Source: Bosea sp. RAC05 | GTDB lineage: Bacteria; Pseudomonadota; Alphaproteobacteria; Rhizobiales; Beijerinckiaceae | Direction of reading: 5' to 3' | NCBI RefSeq assembly: GCF_001713455.1 | Contig: NZ_CP016464.1 | Span: 3,830,001-3,894,000, forward strand | DNA: 64,000 nt | Shown: positions 7,806 to 17,524 of the stretch, piece after piece | Layout: every line of letters begins with the position of its first letter | Numbering within the stretch: position 1 is the stretch's first letter | The notes under the pieces: generated by a model | The model's input: the letters and a program-made list of their open reading frames with translations, nothing else | What the model was told of the DNA's origin: nothing | Database searches by the model: none | Position numbers and translations under genes: made by a program

Positions 7806-9833
7806 TCAATTGTCCAGGAAGCTCCGCAGCTTCCGGCTGCGGCTCGGATGCTTCAGCTTCCGGAGCGCCTTCGCCTCGATCTGGCGAATGCGCTCGCGGG
7901 TGACGCTGAACTGCTGGCCGACCTCTTCGAGCGTGTGATCGGTGTTCATGCCGATGCCGAAGCGCATGCGCAGCACGCGCTCCTCGCGCGGAGTGAGCGA
8001 GGCGAGCACGCGCGTCGTGGTCTCGCGCAGGTTGCTCTGGATCGCCGCATCGATCGGCAGGATCGCGTTCTTGTCCTCGATGAAGTCGCCGAGATGGCTG
8101 TCTTCCTCGTCGCCGATCGGGGTCTCCAGCGAGATCGGCTCCTTGGCGATCTTGAGGACCTTGCGCACCTTCTCCAGCGGCATGGCGAGTTTCTCGGCCA
8201 GCTCCTCCGGGGTCGGCTCGCGGCCGATCTCGTGCAGCATCTGGCGCGAGGTCCGCACGATCTTGTTGATCGTCTCGATCATGTGGACGGGGATGCGGAT
8301 CGTGCGGGCCTGGTCGGCGATCGAGCGGGTGATCGCCTGGCGGATCCACCAGGTCGCATAGGTCGAGAACTTGTAGCCGCGGCGGTACTCGAACTTGTCG
8401 ACCGCCTTCATCAGGCCGATGTTGCCTTCCTGGATCAGGTCGAGGAACTGCAGGCCGCGATTGGTGTATTTCTTGGCGATCGAGATCACGAGGCGCAAGT
8501 TTGCCTCGATCATCTCCTTCTTCGCCTGACGCGCCTCGCGCTCGCCCTTCTGGACCATCAGCACGATCTTGCGGAACTCCTGGATCTCCAGGCCCGTCTC
8601 GCTCGCCAGCGTGTGGATCTCGTCGCGCAGGCTCTTGATGCGCTCGAGCTCGGCCGCGACGAACTCCTTCCAGCCGCGCGAGCCCAGCTTGGAGACGCGC
8701 AGGATCCATTTCGGATCGAGCTCGCCGCCGACATGCTGCTTGAGGAAGTCCTCGCGGCCGACGCCATAGCTCTCCGCCAGGCGCAGCAGGCGCGTCTCAT
8801 GCGAGATCAGGCGCTTGTTGATGTCGTAGAGCTGCTCGACCAGCGCCTCGATGCGGTTGTTGTTGAGCGAGAGCGACTTCACCGCGGTGATGATGTCGTC
8901 CTTGAGCTTCTTGTATTTGCGGTCCTGCGACGGCGAGAGCTTGGTGTTCTCCAGCCGGTTGGCGATGTCCTGATCCTGCAGGCGGCGCAGCTTCTTGTAG
9001 TTGTCGGCGATCGAATCGAACGTCTCGAGCACGCGCGGCTTCAGCTCGGCCTCCATGGCCGAGAGCGACACGTTGTTCTCCATGTCGTCTTCGTCGAGAT
9101 CGGGCGGCAGGTCGCCTTCGGGCGCCTCGCCCTCGGCGGCCGGCGCGGCCTCCGCCTCGCCGCCCTCGCCCGGAATCTGCGTCGGGTTCTTGCCGTCGGG
9201 GCCGGCATAGGTCGCTTCGAGGTCGATGATGTCGCGCAGCAGAACCTTGGCTTCGTTCAGCTCGTCGCGCCAGATGATGATCGCCTGGAAGGTCAGCGGG
9301 CTCTCGCAGAGCCCGGCGATCATCGCCTCGCGACCAGCCTCGATGCGCTTGGCGATCGCGATCTCGCCCTCGCGGGAGAGCAGCTCGACCGACCCCATCT
9401 CGCGCAGATACATCCGCACCGGATCGTCGGTGCGCTCGGTCGGCTCGAGGTTGCGCTTGGTCTCGACCGGCAGGGCCGAGCGCGAGGCATCGACCAGATC
9501 ACCGCCCTCGACCTCTTCCTCGTCGGGGCCGTTGGTGCCGGTGCGGGCCGCGGCGCGTTCCTCGCCGGAGGCTTCCGGATCCTCGTTGTCGACGACGTTG
9601 ATGCCCTGCTCGCTGAGCTGGCCGAGCACGTCCTCGATCTGCTCGGAGGAGAATTCCTCCGACGGCAGGACCTCGTTCAGTTCGTCATAGGTGACATAGC
9701 CGCGCTTCTTCGCGAGCTTGATCATGCGCCTGACGGCCTGATCCGTCAGATCGAGCAACGGACCGTCGGAGGTCGGGGGGGCTTCCGGCGTGGCCTGATC
9801 GGCCTTGTCCCGTTCGCTCACTTTCGTCGCCAT
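7806..9833 (-). CDS. rpoD: RNA polymerase primary sigma factor RpoD
   Basis: A 675-residue sigma-70. Region 1.1 lies near residues 20-95 ([19 protein letters not shown]). Region 1.2 is [23 protein letters not shown] long acidic non-conserved insert follows, then region 2 with [30 protein letters not shown] and [14 protein letters not shown]. Region 4 has [18 protein letters not shown] near the C-terminus. It directs the polymerase to housekeeping promoters. The ATG at 9833 is preceded by GGAG at good spacing; an in-frame TTG just before it is not needed. It follows dnaG on the same strand, 200 bp apart, the usual dnaG-rpoD order. Confidence 0.98.
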   Translation of the reverse strand: MATKVSERDKADQATPEAPPTSDGPLLDLTDQAVRRMIKLAKKRGYVTYDELNEVLPSEEFSSEQIEDVLGQLSEQGINVVDNEDPEASGEERAAARTGTNGPDEEEVEGGDLVDASRSALPVETKRNLEPTERTDDPVRMYLREMGSVELLSREGEIAIAKRIEAGREAMIAGLCESPLTFQAIIIWRDELNEAKVLLRDIIDLEATYAGPDGKNPTQIPGEGGEAEAAPAAEGEAPEGDLPPDLDEDDMENNVSLSAMEAELKPRVLETFDSIADNYKKLRRLQDQDIANRLENTKLSPSQDRKYKKLKDDIITAVKSLSLNNNRIEALVEQLYDINKRLISHETRLLRLAESYGVGREDFLKQHVGGELDPKWILRVSKLGSRGWKEFVAAELERIKSLRDEIHTLASETGLEIQEFRKIVLMVQKGEREARQAKKEMIEANLRLVISIAKKYTNRGLQFLDLIQEGNIGLMKAVDKFEYRRGYKFSTYATWWIRQAITRSIADQARTIRIPVHMIETINKIVRTSRQMLHEIGREPTPEELAEKLAMPLEKVRKVLKIAKEPISLETPIGDEEDSHLGDFIEDKNAILPIDAAIQSNLRETTTRVLASLTPREERVLRMRFGIGMNTDHTLEEVGQQFSVTRERIRQIEAKALRKLKHPSRSRKLRSFLDN

Positions 9834-10033
9834 CAATAGCGCTCCGCACTCTCAAGGCCGCCACGGCTCGGGAGAAGCCATTTGCGGACGCATAAAAGGG
9901 CGGCGCGGCCGCAGGTCCGGCGCGCTCACCCCACCCAAATCACACAGGCGAGATGGCACCGCTCATCCTTGATGAACCGTAAACCAAACCCCGCCGACAC
10001 GCAGACCTGACCGGAAGGACCCTTGGAACCCGC

Positions 10034-11941
10034 TCAATCCTCGGACATCGCTTCAGTCCCCTCGATCGTCTCGAGGCGAGCCTTGACGTCCTTGATCCAG
10101 GCGAAATTGGCTTCGGTCGCTTCGTCAGCCAATGCGCGCTCGGCTGCCTTCAACTCGCTATGTAGCGTCCGCGCGCGATGATGCAAGACGATAGCCTGAC
10201 GAATCGAGTCGAAAACCGATTCCGGATCAGCGGCTTGCGCCAGTTTCAGCCGCTCGGCCGGGCCCGTCACCGCCATCAGCTGCGCCTGCGCCTCCTGCAC
10301 GCGCGGCTGTTGCAGGCGGGTCGCCAGCGCCTCCTCGTCGAGCACGCCCTCCATCGCGGCGTCGAGCAGGGCCTGGCGGAAGCGCTCGGCGGCAGGGCCG
10401 TCGAGCGACAGATCGGCGATCTCGTCGGCGCAGCGCAGAATCAGCGCCGGATGGCTGGCGAGCGCGAGCAGAATGAAGGCCTCACGGGTGTCCTCGCCGC
10501 GGCCCCGCGCCATGATCTTGGTCCGCGTCAGCTGGCTCGACGCCTTGAGCGGCCCGACCGACCAGGGCGAGACCTGCGGGAATCCGCCGCGGCCGCCGCG
10601 CACCGCGCCGCCCCCCTGCCCGCGCCCGCGCGGGTAGCCGCCCTCGCGCCGCTCGGCCCGCGCCGGGGCCGCGCTGGCGAAGAGCTGGCCCAGCCGCTCG
10701 TCCATCTCGCGGCGGTAATGCTTGCGCGTCGTCTCGTCGCGGATCTGCCCGAGCGGCTCCTTCAGCCTCCGCTCGAAGGCGGCGCGGCGTTCGGGCGTGT
10801 CGAGCGGCCCGGCCTCGACCTCCCGCGTCCAGAGCATGTCGACCAGCGGTCGCGCCTCAGCCAGAACATCGGCGATCGCGGCCTTGCCGCCGGAGCGGGC
10901 GAGATCGTCGGGGTCCTGCCCCTCCGGCAGCAGCGCGAAGGAGAGCGACTTGCCGGGCTCCAGCAGCGGCAAGGCGAGGTCGATCGCGCGGCTCGCCGCC
11001 TTGCGGCCGGCCTTGTCGCCGTCGAGGCAGATCACCGGCTCGTCGGCCATGCGCCAGAGCAGCGTGAGCTGGTCCTCGGTCAGGGCGGTGCCGAGCGGGG
11101 CGACCGTCTGCGGGAAGCCGGCGAGCGCCATGGCGATGACGTCGACATAGCCCTCGACCACGATCGCCTGCCCGGTGTCGTGGGCGGCCTTGCGGGCATT
11201 GTGGTGGTTGAACAGCAGCGAGCCCTTGTGAAAGAGCGGCGTCTCCGGCGAGTTCAGATATTTCGCCGAGACCTCCGCGCTCATCGCCCGCCCGCCGAAG
11301 GCGACGACGCGTCCCCGCGAATCATGGATCGGGAACATGATGCGGTCGCGGAAGCGGTCATAGGGCACGGCGATCTCCTCGCCATGCACGAGCAGCCCCG
11401 CCTCCATCATCAGCTCGGCAGACACGCCCTTCCCCGCGAGATGGTCGCGCAGCGCAAACCGCTCCGCCGGCCCGTAGCCGAGGCGGAAGCGCGTCCGCGC
11501 CTCGCCATCGAGCCCGCGCGAGGCGAGATAGCGCCGTGCCTGACCGCCGCGGTCGCCCATCAGCTCGACCTCGAAGAAGCGCGCCGCCAGTTCGACGACC
11601 TCATGCAGGCCCTTGCGCCGCTCCTCCTGAACCTGCGCTTCCTGCGTGATCTTCGGCAGCGTCACGCCGGCTTCGGCCGCCAGCTTCTCGACGGCCTCGG
11701 GGAAGGACAGACCTTCCGTCTCCATCACGAATTTGAAGATGTCGCCGTTCTTGCCCGACGAGAAATCGAAGAACGAGGCCTTGTGGTCGTTGACGAAGAA
11801 GGACGGCGTCTTCTCGGCGTTGAAGGGCGACAGCCCTTTCCATTCGCGGCCGGCCTTGGCCAGGCGCACACGCTTGCCCACCACCGCCGAGACCGGCAGC
11901 CGCGCCTTGATCTCTTCCAGAAGGGAGGGCGGGAACTTCAT
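10034..11941 (-). CDS. dnaG: DNA primase DnaG (zinc-ligand-less N-terminal domain)
   Basis: A 635-residue primase that makes RNA primers for replication. The N-terminal CHC2-type domain (residues about 1-100) is recognisable (KGLSPFNAEKTPSF, SSGKNGDIFKFV), but the four zinc positions carry Ser, Asn, Asp and Ser instead of Cys/His/Cys/Cys. The TOPRIM core is intact: VVEGYVDVIAMALAGF with its Glu, and CLDGDKAGRKAA with the Asp pair. A Gly/Arg-rich linker and a C-terminal DnaB-interaction region follow. Loss of the zinc ligands with the fold retained appears to be shared by related alphaproteobacteria, from memory, so this is probably a functional enzyme. Confidence 0.97.
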   Translation of the reverse strand: MKFPPSLLEEIKARLPVSAVVGKRVRLAKAGREWKGLSPFNAEKTPSFFVNDHKASFFDFSSGKNGDIFKFVMETEGLSFPEAVEKLAAEAGVTLPKITQEAQVQEERRKGLHEVVELAARFFEVELMGDRGGQARRYLASRGLDGEARTRFRLGYGPAERFALRDHLAGKGVSAELMMEAGLLVHGEEIAVPYDRFRDRIMFPIHDSRGRVVAFGGRAMSAEVSAKYLNSPETPLFHKGSLLFNHHNARKAAHDTGQAIVVEGYVDVIAMALAGFPQTVAPLGTALTEDQLTLLWRMADEPVICLDGDKAGRKAASRAIDLALPLLEPGKSLSFALLPEGQDPDDLARSGGKAAIADVLAEARPLVDMLWTREVEAGPLDTPERRAAFERRLKEPLGQIRDETTRKHYRREMDERLGQLFASAAPARAERREGGYPRGRGQGGGAVRGGRGGFPQVSPWSVGPLKASSQLTRTKIMARGRGEDTREAFILLALASHPALILRCADEIADLSLDGPAAERFRQALLDAAMEGVLDEEALATRLQQPRVQEAQAQLMAVTGPAERLKLAQAADPESVFDSIRQAIVLHHRARTLHSELKAAERALADEATEANFAWIKDVKARLETIEGTEAMSED

Positions 11942-12249
11942 CGCTTCTTATGTGGCCCCTCTCGCAGCACAAGCCAAGAACAGATCGTGATCCCCGCACG
12001 CTTGCCCCGGCTATCCACAAGCCGCGTCGAGCGGCAGCGCGGCGGATCCTCTCCTGGCGCCTCCGCGGCGCCGGCACGCATCGAGACGGCAGCGGCCCGC
12101 CGCCTGGCCACGACGACCGCCCTCGCCGCTCCACGCCGCCGCACGGCATCAGCAGGGCCGCCGCGAGACGGAATCGGGGTCGCGGCATCGGATCGCTCCT
12201 CTGCCGGAAAACTCATCCGCCGATGTGGCGCGATCGCGCCAACCAGGCC
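11942..12249. other. Intergenic region upstream of dnaG
   Basis: 308 bp without a convincing gene. It must carry the dnaG promoter. The only motif worth noting is CTATCCACA at 12011-12019, one base from a DnaA box. No hairpin terminator with a T-run is seen after the neighbouring YqeY-like gene. Confidence 0.4.
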
Positions 12250-12711
12250 TCACCCCGCCAGCGCGGCCTTCACCAACCCGCTCGCCTTGCCGAAATCCAT
12301 CTGGCCGGCGAATTTGGCGCGCAGGATCGCGATGACCTTGCCCATGTCCTCGACCGACGCCGCGCCGCTCTCGGTCACGGCGTCGGCGATCGCGGCCTTG
12401 ACCTCGTCGTCCGACATCTGCCGGGGCATGTAGGAGGCGATGACCTCGACCTCCGCCGTCTCGCCGGCGGCGAGTTCGGGGCGGCCATTGGCCTCGTAGA
12501 TCGCGATCGATTCCTGGCGCTGCTTGATCATCTTCTGCAGCAGGGCGAGCAATTCGTCGGGCGTGGTTTCGCCCTTGCCGAGGCCGCGCGCCTCGATGTC
12601 CTTGTCCTTCAGCGCCGAGGTGATCATCCGGATGGTCGAGACCTTGCCCTTGTCCCCGGCCTTCATCGCTTCCTTGAGATCGGCCGTGAAGCGCTCGCGC
12701 AGGCTGGTCAT
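12250..12711 (-). CDS. GatB/YqeY domain-containing protein
   Basis: A 153-residue all-helical protein starting at the ATG at 12711 (MTSLRERFTADLKEAMKAGD). It has the YqeY layout: an N-terminal helical bundle with RMITSALKDKDIEARG, a middle KMIKQRQESIAIYEANGRPELA segment, then the small domain with SYMPRQMSDDEV and GKVIAILRAKFAGQMDF. The fold resembles the tail domain of GatB, which binds tRNA in transamidation, but free-standing YqeY proteins have no established reaction. It is divergent from carA, as in many alphaproteobacteria. Confidence 0.9.
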   Translation of the reverse strand: MTSLRERFTADLKEAMKAGDKGKVSTIRMITSALKDKDIEARGLGKGETTPDELLALLQKMIKQRQESIAIYEANGRPELAAGETAEVEVIASYMPRQMSDDEVKAAIADAVTESGAASVEDMGKVIAILRAKFAGQMDFGKASGLVKAALAG

Positions 12712-12865
12712 GCGGGTATTCCTTCGTTGTGCAGCGGGCAGTGCACCCGCATCGATTGACGGCATGGGAGCGCGTCTTTAAGGCTCGCGCTCCAGACGAC
12801 GGCGAGGTCGAGCCCCTGCCGCCCATGCATTGCCGCGCTCTCGCGGCCTGGACCGAGACATAGAC

Positions 12866-14074
12866 ATGACCGCACACGAAGGAAACCCCGCCACGAGCGG
12901 CTGGAGCGAACCGCGCGCGACCGCCTTGCTGGTCCTTGCCGACGGCACGGTGCTGGAGGGCTTCGGCCTCGGCGCCACCGGCGAGGCGCCCGGCGAAGTC
13001 TGCTTCAACACGGCGATGACGGGCTATCAGGAAATCCTGACCGACCCCTCCTATGCCGGGCAGATCGTCACCTTCACCTTCCCCCATATCGGCAATGTCG
13101 GCGTCAACGACGAGGACATCGAGACGGTGAATGCCGCCGCCGCCTCGGGCGTGCGCGGGATCGTGCTCCATGCCGCCATCACCGAGCCCTCGAACTGGCG
13201 CGCCAGCCGCCATTTCGACGCCTGGCTCAAGGCCCGCAACATCGTCGGCATCTGCGGCGTCGACACCCGCGCGCTGACCGCCCTGATCCGCGACAACGGC
13301 ATGCCCAACGCGATCCTGGCCCACGCGCCCGATGGCGTCTTCGACATTCCGCGCCTGAAGAAGCTGGCCGCCGAACTGCCGGACATGGCGGGCCTCGACC
13401 TCGTGCCGATGGTCACCTCCGCCCAGCGCTATGAATGGGACGAGACGCCTTGGCAGTGGCCCGCCGGCTACGGCAAGCGCAACGGCGCCGCCCACAAGGT
13501 CGTCGCCATCGACTACGGCGTGAAGCGCAACATCCTGCGCCTGCTCTCCAAGGCCGGCTGCGACGTCACCGTCGTGCCCTCGACCGCCTCGGCGCAGGAG
13601 ATCCTGGCGCTGAAGCCGGACGGCATCTTCCTCTCCAACGGCCCGGGTGACCCGGCCGCGACCGGGCAATACGCCGTCCCGGTGATCCGGGAGCTGCTGG
13701 AGAAGAAGGTCCCGACCTTCGGCATCTGCCTCGGCCATCAGATGCTGGCGCTCGCCGTCGGCGGCCAGACCATGAAGATGAAGCAGGGCCATCACGGCGC
13801 CAACCACCCGGTGCAGGACAAGACCACCGGCAAGGTCGAGATCGTCTCGATGAATCACGGCTTCGCGGTCGATCCCGCCTCGTTGCCAGCCCATGCGGTC
13901 GAGACCCATGTCTCGCTCTTCGACGGCTCCAACAGCGGCTTCGCCCTGACCGACCGCCCGGCCTTCAGCGTCCAGCACCACCCGGAAGCCTCGCCCGGCC
14001 CGCAGGACAGCCACTATCTGTTCAAGCGCTTCGTCGAGATGATGGACGCCGAGAAGGCCAAGACGGCGGCCTGA
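12866..14074 (+). CDS. carA: Carbamoyl-phosphate synthase small subunit CarA
   Basis: A 402-residue glutaminase subunit that supplies ammonia to CarB for carbamoyl phosphate, the precursor of arginine and pyrimidines. The N-terminal CPSase_sm_chain domain (about 20-165) has GEVCFNTAMTGYQEILTDPSY. The C-terminal class I amidotransferase has the nucleophile Cys in FGICLGHQM and the His/Glu pair in VQHHPEASPGP. The ATG at 12866 (MTAHEGNPA) is preferred to the upstream in-frame ATG at 12830, which precedes no conserved sequence. carB lies 14 kb downstream on the same strand, so the subunits are not co-transcribed. Confidence 0.98.
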   Translation: MTAHEGNPATSGWSEPRATALLVLADGTVLEGFGLGATGEAPGEVCFNTAMTGYQEILTDPSYAGQIVTFTFPHIGNVGVNDEDIETVNAAAASGVRGIVLHAAITEPSNWRASRHFDAWLKARNIVGICGVDTRALTALIRDNGMPNAILAHAPDGVFDIPRLKKLAAELPDMAGLDLVPMVTSAQRYEWDETPWQWPAGYGKRNGAAHKVVAIDYGVKRNILRLLSKAGCDVTVVPSTASAQEILALKPDGIFLSNGPGDPAATGQYAVPVIRELLEKKVPTFGICLGHQMLALAVGGQTMKMKQGHHGANHPVQDKTTGKVEIVSMNHGFAVDPASLPAHAVETHVSLFDGSNSGFALTDRPAFSVQHHPEASPGPQDSHYLFKRFVEMMDAEKAKTAA

Positions 14075-14108
14075 GGCTGCCGTCGTCAATCTCCTCAACC
14101 TCCGCCAT

Positions 14109-14270
14109 CAACCCGGACCTGCGCTTGGCTGCATCCGGGTTGACAGCCCCTGCCGCCTGCGCTTGAAGCGGCTCATGACCCCAGCGACCTGCCTCGCCCG
14201 GACCTATTACGCCCCGTCCTCATAAGGCGGGTCGCATTCTCATGCTTCAACCGCCGCGCTGGCGGTTGAA
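14109..14270. promoter_or_regulatory. Two strong hairpins between carA and the prephenate dehydrogenase gene
   Basis: CAACCCGGA 14109-14117 pairs perfectly with TCCGGGTTG 14134-14142. TTCAACCGCC 14246-14255 pairs perfectly with GGCGGTTGAA 14261-14270 around a 5-base loop. The first is placed to end carA transcription. The second lies 46 bp before the next start codon, in what would be its leader. Neither is followed by a T-run. Confidence 0.45.
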
Positions 14271-14316
14271 CTCAGGCAGTCACCCGGCATCGCGGCCCCC
14301 TCCAGGGAACCCGACC

Positions 14317-15186
14317 ATGCCACGCCAGCGCAAATCCTTTTCCTCCCTCGGCCTGCTCGGCTTCGGCGCCTTCGGGCAGCTGATGGCACGTCGCCTCCAG
14401 CCGCATCTTCGCCTCGTCGTCTGCGATCCCGCCCGGCCACCGCAGCCCGATCCTTCGGGCCAGGGGCTCGTGCCGGGGGACGTCGCCGCCGTGGCGGCCT
14501 GCGACATCGTCGTGCTCGCCGTCCCGGTCGACGCGATGGCGCAGGCGATCGCCAGCCTGCGCCCGCATCTGCGCGCCGGAACCGTCGTGCTCGATGTCGG
14601 CTCGGTGAAGATCGAGCCCGCCCGCCTGCTGCTGGAGGGACTGCCGGAGCATGTCGAGATCATCGGCACACATCCGCTCTTTGGCCCGCAGAGCGCGCGC
14701 GACGGGCTGGCCGGCTTGAAGATCGCGCTCTGCCCGATCCGCGGCCGCAGCACCGGGCGCATCGCCGCCTTCCTGCGCCGGACCTTCGCCCTCGACGTGA
14801 TCCTGACCACGCCGGACGCGCATGACCGCGACATGGCGCTCGTCCAGGGCCTGACCCATCTCGTCGCCAAGATCCTCGTCCGGATGGAGCCCGTTCCGCG
14901 CCGGATGACGACGCGCAGCTTCGAACTGCTGATGCAGGCGACCGAGATGGTGCGCCACGACGCGCCCGGCGTCTTCCTGGCGATCGAGCGGGCCAACCCG
15001 CATGCGCGCGCCGTGCGGGAGCGATTCTTCGCCCATGCCCAGGCGCTGACCCAGGCGCTGGAACGGCCCGATCAACCCGATCCTGCATCCGCCTGCAGCG
15101 ATGAACCGGAACCCGGCTCTTCCGCACCGGGCCATCCTGCCCTATTGCAGCGCAATATCATCACTGAGCGTCACGCGAAAACATGA
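14317..15186 (+). CDS. Prephenate/arogenate dehydrogenase
   Basis: A 289-residue NAD(P)-dependent oxidoreductase of tyrosine biosynthesis. The Rossmann start LGLLGFGAFGQLMARRL gives the GxGxxG dinucleotide motif, DIVVLAVPVDAM and VVLDVGSVK follow, and GTHPLFGPQSARDGL is the family's catalytic His region. The helical C-terminal domain carries the LTHLVAKIL segment. It oxidatively decarboxylates prephenate or arogenate; sequence alone does not separate the two. Its TGA overlaps the ATG of the ABC-F gene (ATGA at 15183), so translation is probably coupled. Confidence 0.88.
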   Translation: MPRQRKSFSSLGLLGFGAFGQLMARRLQPHLRLVVCDPARPPQPDPSGQGLVPGDVAAVAACDIVVLAVPVDAMAQAIASLRPHLRAGTVVLDVGSVKIEPARLLLEGLPEHVEIIGTHPLFGPQSARDGLAGLKIALCPIRGRSTGRIAAFLRRTFALDVILTTPDAHDRDMALVQGLTHLVAKILVRMEPVPRRMTTRSFELLMQATEMVRHDAPGVFLAIERANPHARAVRERFFAHAQALTQALERPDQPDPASACSDEPEPGSSAPGHPALLQRNIITERHAKT

Positions 15187-16805
15187 TCCGCCTCGAAAAC
15201 ATCGGCAAGCAGAACGGTCAGCAGATCGTCTTCATCGAGGCCTCCGCCTCGCTCTTGAAGGGCGAGAAGGTCGGCCTCGTCGGCCCCAACGGCGCCGGCA
15301 AGACCACCCTGTTCCGGATGATCACCGGTCAGGAGCAGCCCGACGAGGGCATGGTCCAGGTCGATCGCGGCATCACCATCGGCTATTTCAGCCAGGATGT
15401 CGGCGAGATGCAGGGCATGAGCGCGGTCGCCGCCGTGATGGAGGGCGCCGGCCCGGTCAGCGCCGTGGCGGCCGAATTGCGCGAACTCGAGACCGCGATG
15501 GGCGATCCCGACCGTGCCGACGAGATGGACGAGATCATCACCCGCTATGGCGAGGTCCAGGGGCGCTTCGAGGAGCTCGACGGCTATGCGCTCGACGGCC
15601 GCGCCCGCGAGGTTCTCGACGGCCTCGGCTTTAGCCAGGAGATGATGGAGGGCGATGTCGGCGCGCTCTCGGGCGGCTGGAAGATGCGCGTCGCGCTCGC
15701 CCGCATCCTGCTGATGCGCCCCGACGCGATGCTGCTCGACGAGCCCTCCAACCATCTCGATCTGGAAAGCCTGATCTGGCTGGAATCCTTCCTCAAGGGC
15801 TATGAGGGCGCGCTGCTGATGACCTCGCACGACCGCGAGTTCATGAACCGCATCGTCGGCAAGATCGTCGAGATCGATGCCGGCGCGCTGACCTCCTATT
15901 CCGGCGATTACGAGTTCTACCAGCAGCAGCGCGCGCTCGCCGAGAAGCAGCAGCAGGCGCAGTTCGAGCGCCAGCAGGCCATGCTCGCCAAGGAGGTCGC
16001 CTTCATCGAGCGTTTCAAGGCGCGCGCCTCGCACGCCGCCCAGGTCCAGAGCCGAGTGAAGAAGCTCGACAAGATCGAGAAGGTCGAGCCGCCCAAGCGC
16101 CGCCAGACCGTCTCCTTCGATTTCCCGCCCGCCCCGCGCTCGGGCGAGGACGTCGTCACGCTCAAGGGCGTCGACAAGCGCTATGGCAGCCGCACCATCT
16201 ACGAGGCGCTCGACTTCCAGATCCGCCGCAGGGAGCGCTGGTGCGTGATGGGCGTCAACGGCGCCGGCAAGTCGACGCTGCTGAAGCTGGTCACCGGCTC
16301 GACCGAGCCCGATTCCGGCAGCGTCGCGCTCGGCGGCTCGATCAAGCTCGGCTATTTCGCCCAGCACGCCATGGAGGTGCTGGACGGCGACCGCACCATC
16401 TTCCAGTCGCTGGAGGACCGCTTCCCCCAGGCCGGCCAGGGTTCGCTGCGCGCGCTCGCGGGCTGCTTCGGCTTCTCGGGTGACGATGTCGAGAAGCGTT
16501 GCCGCGTGCTGTCGGGCGGCGAGAAGGCCCGCCTCGTGATGGCGCTGATGCTCTACGACCCGCCGAATTTCCTCGTGCTGGACGAGCCGACCAACCATTT
16601 GGACATCGCGACCAAGGAAATGCTGATCAATGCGCTGGCGCAGTACGAGGGCACGATGCTCTTCGTCAGCCACGACCGGCACTTCCTCGCCGCGCTCTCC
16701 AACCGCACGCTGGAGCTGACGCCGGACGGCGTCCATGCCTATGGCGGCGGCTACACCGAATACGTCGCCCGCACCGGCCAGGAAGCGCCGGGCCTGCGGA
16801 GCTAA
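15183..16805 (+). CDS. ABC-F family ATPase
   Basis: A 540-residue soluble protein with two ABC nucleotide-binding domains and no membrane helices. Walker A motifs are GPNGAGKTTL near residue 35 and GVNGAGKSTL near 360. Signature LSGGWKMRVALAR and LSGGEKARLVMAL, and Walker B LLDEPSNHLDL and VLDEPTNHLDI, are all present. A charged Gln/Lys-rich linker of about 80 residues (AEKQQQAQFERQQ) separates the domains, as in ABC-F translation factors that act at the ribosomal E site. Which ABC-F subgroup it belongs to is not certain. It overlaps the prephenate dehydrogenase gene by 4 bases. Confidence 0.93.
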   Translation: MIRLENIGKQNGQQIVFIEASASLLKGEKVGLVGPNGAGKTTLFRMITGQEQPDEGMVQVDRGITIGYFSQDVGEMQGMSAVAAVMEGAGPVSAVAAELRELETAMGDPDRADEMDEIITRYGEVQGRFEELDGYALDGRAREVLDGLGFSQEMMEGDVGALSGGWKMRVALARILLMRPDAMLLDEPSNHLDLESLIWLESFLKGYEGALLMTSHDREFMNRIVGKIVEIDAGALTSYSGDYEFYQQQRALAEKQQQAQFERQQAMLAKEVAFIERFKARASHAAQVQSRVKKLDKIEKVEPPKRRQTVSFDFPPAPRSGEDVVTLKGVDKRYGSRTIYEALDFQIRRRERWCVMGVNGAGKSTLLKLVTGSTEPDSGSVALGGSIKLGYFAQHAMEVLDGDRTIFQSLEDRFPQAGQGSLRALAGCFGFSGDDVEKRCRVLSGGEKARLVMALMLYDPPNFLVLDEPTNHLDIATKEMLINALAQYEGTMLFVSHDRHFLAALSNRTLELTPDGVHAYGGGYTEYVARTGQEAPGLRS

Positions 16806-16849
16806 CGACGTCGGCGGGCAAGGCTGTGCTCTGGATGCTCTTGCCCTCT

Positions 16850-16936
16850 GTCATTGCGAAGAGCGTCAGCGACGAAGCAATCCAGGAGCGGCAGCGCTCG
16901 ACGTCCTCTGGATGGCTTCGCTTCGCTCGCAATGAC
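16850..16936. repeat. Palindromic intergenic repeat, GTCATTGCGA type (copy 1)
   Basis: An 87-bp imperfect palindrome bounded by GTCATTGCGA and TCGCAATGAC. Its left arm (GCGTCAGCGACGAAGCAATC) recurs in the element at 55539-55623. It lies in the 244-bp gap between the ABC-F and globin genes and would form a long hairpin in RNA. Confidence 0.8.
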
Positions 16937-17049
16937 GGTCTGCCTTGGGGCAGAAGCGTCGCGGGATGACGACGCGATCCAGATCAAGGGGCGGGTCGGC
17001 CCGACACGCTAAACACCCGGCCTGACGATCAGCCGCGAGCCCCCCATCC

Positions 17050-17478
17050 ATGACCGACAATCCCCTCACCCGGCCCGGCGCCGCCCACCCCGCCATCACC
17101 GAGGCGATGATCGCGACACTGGTCGCGCGCTTCTACGCGAAGGCCCGCGAGGACGCCGTGATCGGCCCGATCTTCATGGGTGCCGTCGCGGACTGGGACG
17201 AGCACATCGCCAACATCGCCGATTTCTGGAGTTCGGTGATGCTGCGCACCGGGCGTTATCACGGCCGGCCCATGCGTCCGCATCTGATCCTGCCGCTGGA
17301 ACCGCAGCATTTCGACCGCTGGCTCAGCCTGTTCGAGGAGACGGCGGCGGAAATCTGCGGTGAGCCGGACGTCGCCAATGAGTTCATCATCCGCGCCCGC
17401 CGCATCGCCGACAGCTTCGAAATGGGCCGCGCCTCGGTCACAGGCGAAATCGCCCGCCCGCGCCACAGCCGGGGCTGA
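17050..17478 (+). CDS. Group III truncated haemoglobin
   Basis: A 142-residue 2-over-2 globin. The segment MRPHLILPLEPQHFDRWLSLFEE places the proximal haem His in the RPHL position and the conserved HFDRWL after it, and FWSSVMLRTGRYHGRP precedes it, all diagnostic of group III (trHb3). The N-terminal helix MIATLVARFYAKAREDAVIGPIF fits as well. It would bind oxygen or NO in the cytoplasm, perhaps in NO detoxification; the role is not established for this group. The next gene on the strand encodes an acetyltransferase 46 bp on. Confidence 0.9.
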   Translation: MTDNPLTRPGAAHPAITEAMIATLVARFYAKAREDAVIGPIFMGAVADWDEHIANIADFWSSVMLRTGRYHGRPMRPHLILPLEPQHFDRWLSLFEETAAEICGEPDVANEFIIRARRIADSFEMGRASVTGEIARPRHSRG

Positions 17479-17524
17479 GGCACAGCGCCTTGCCGCGACG
17501 ACGCTCGCCGTGATGGGATGAGGC

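Noticed and set aside
12011..12019. DnaA box / replication origin near dnaG
   Set aside because: A single 8-of-9 match without a cluster, AT-rich unwinding element or dnaA/dnaN neighbours is not enough.
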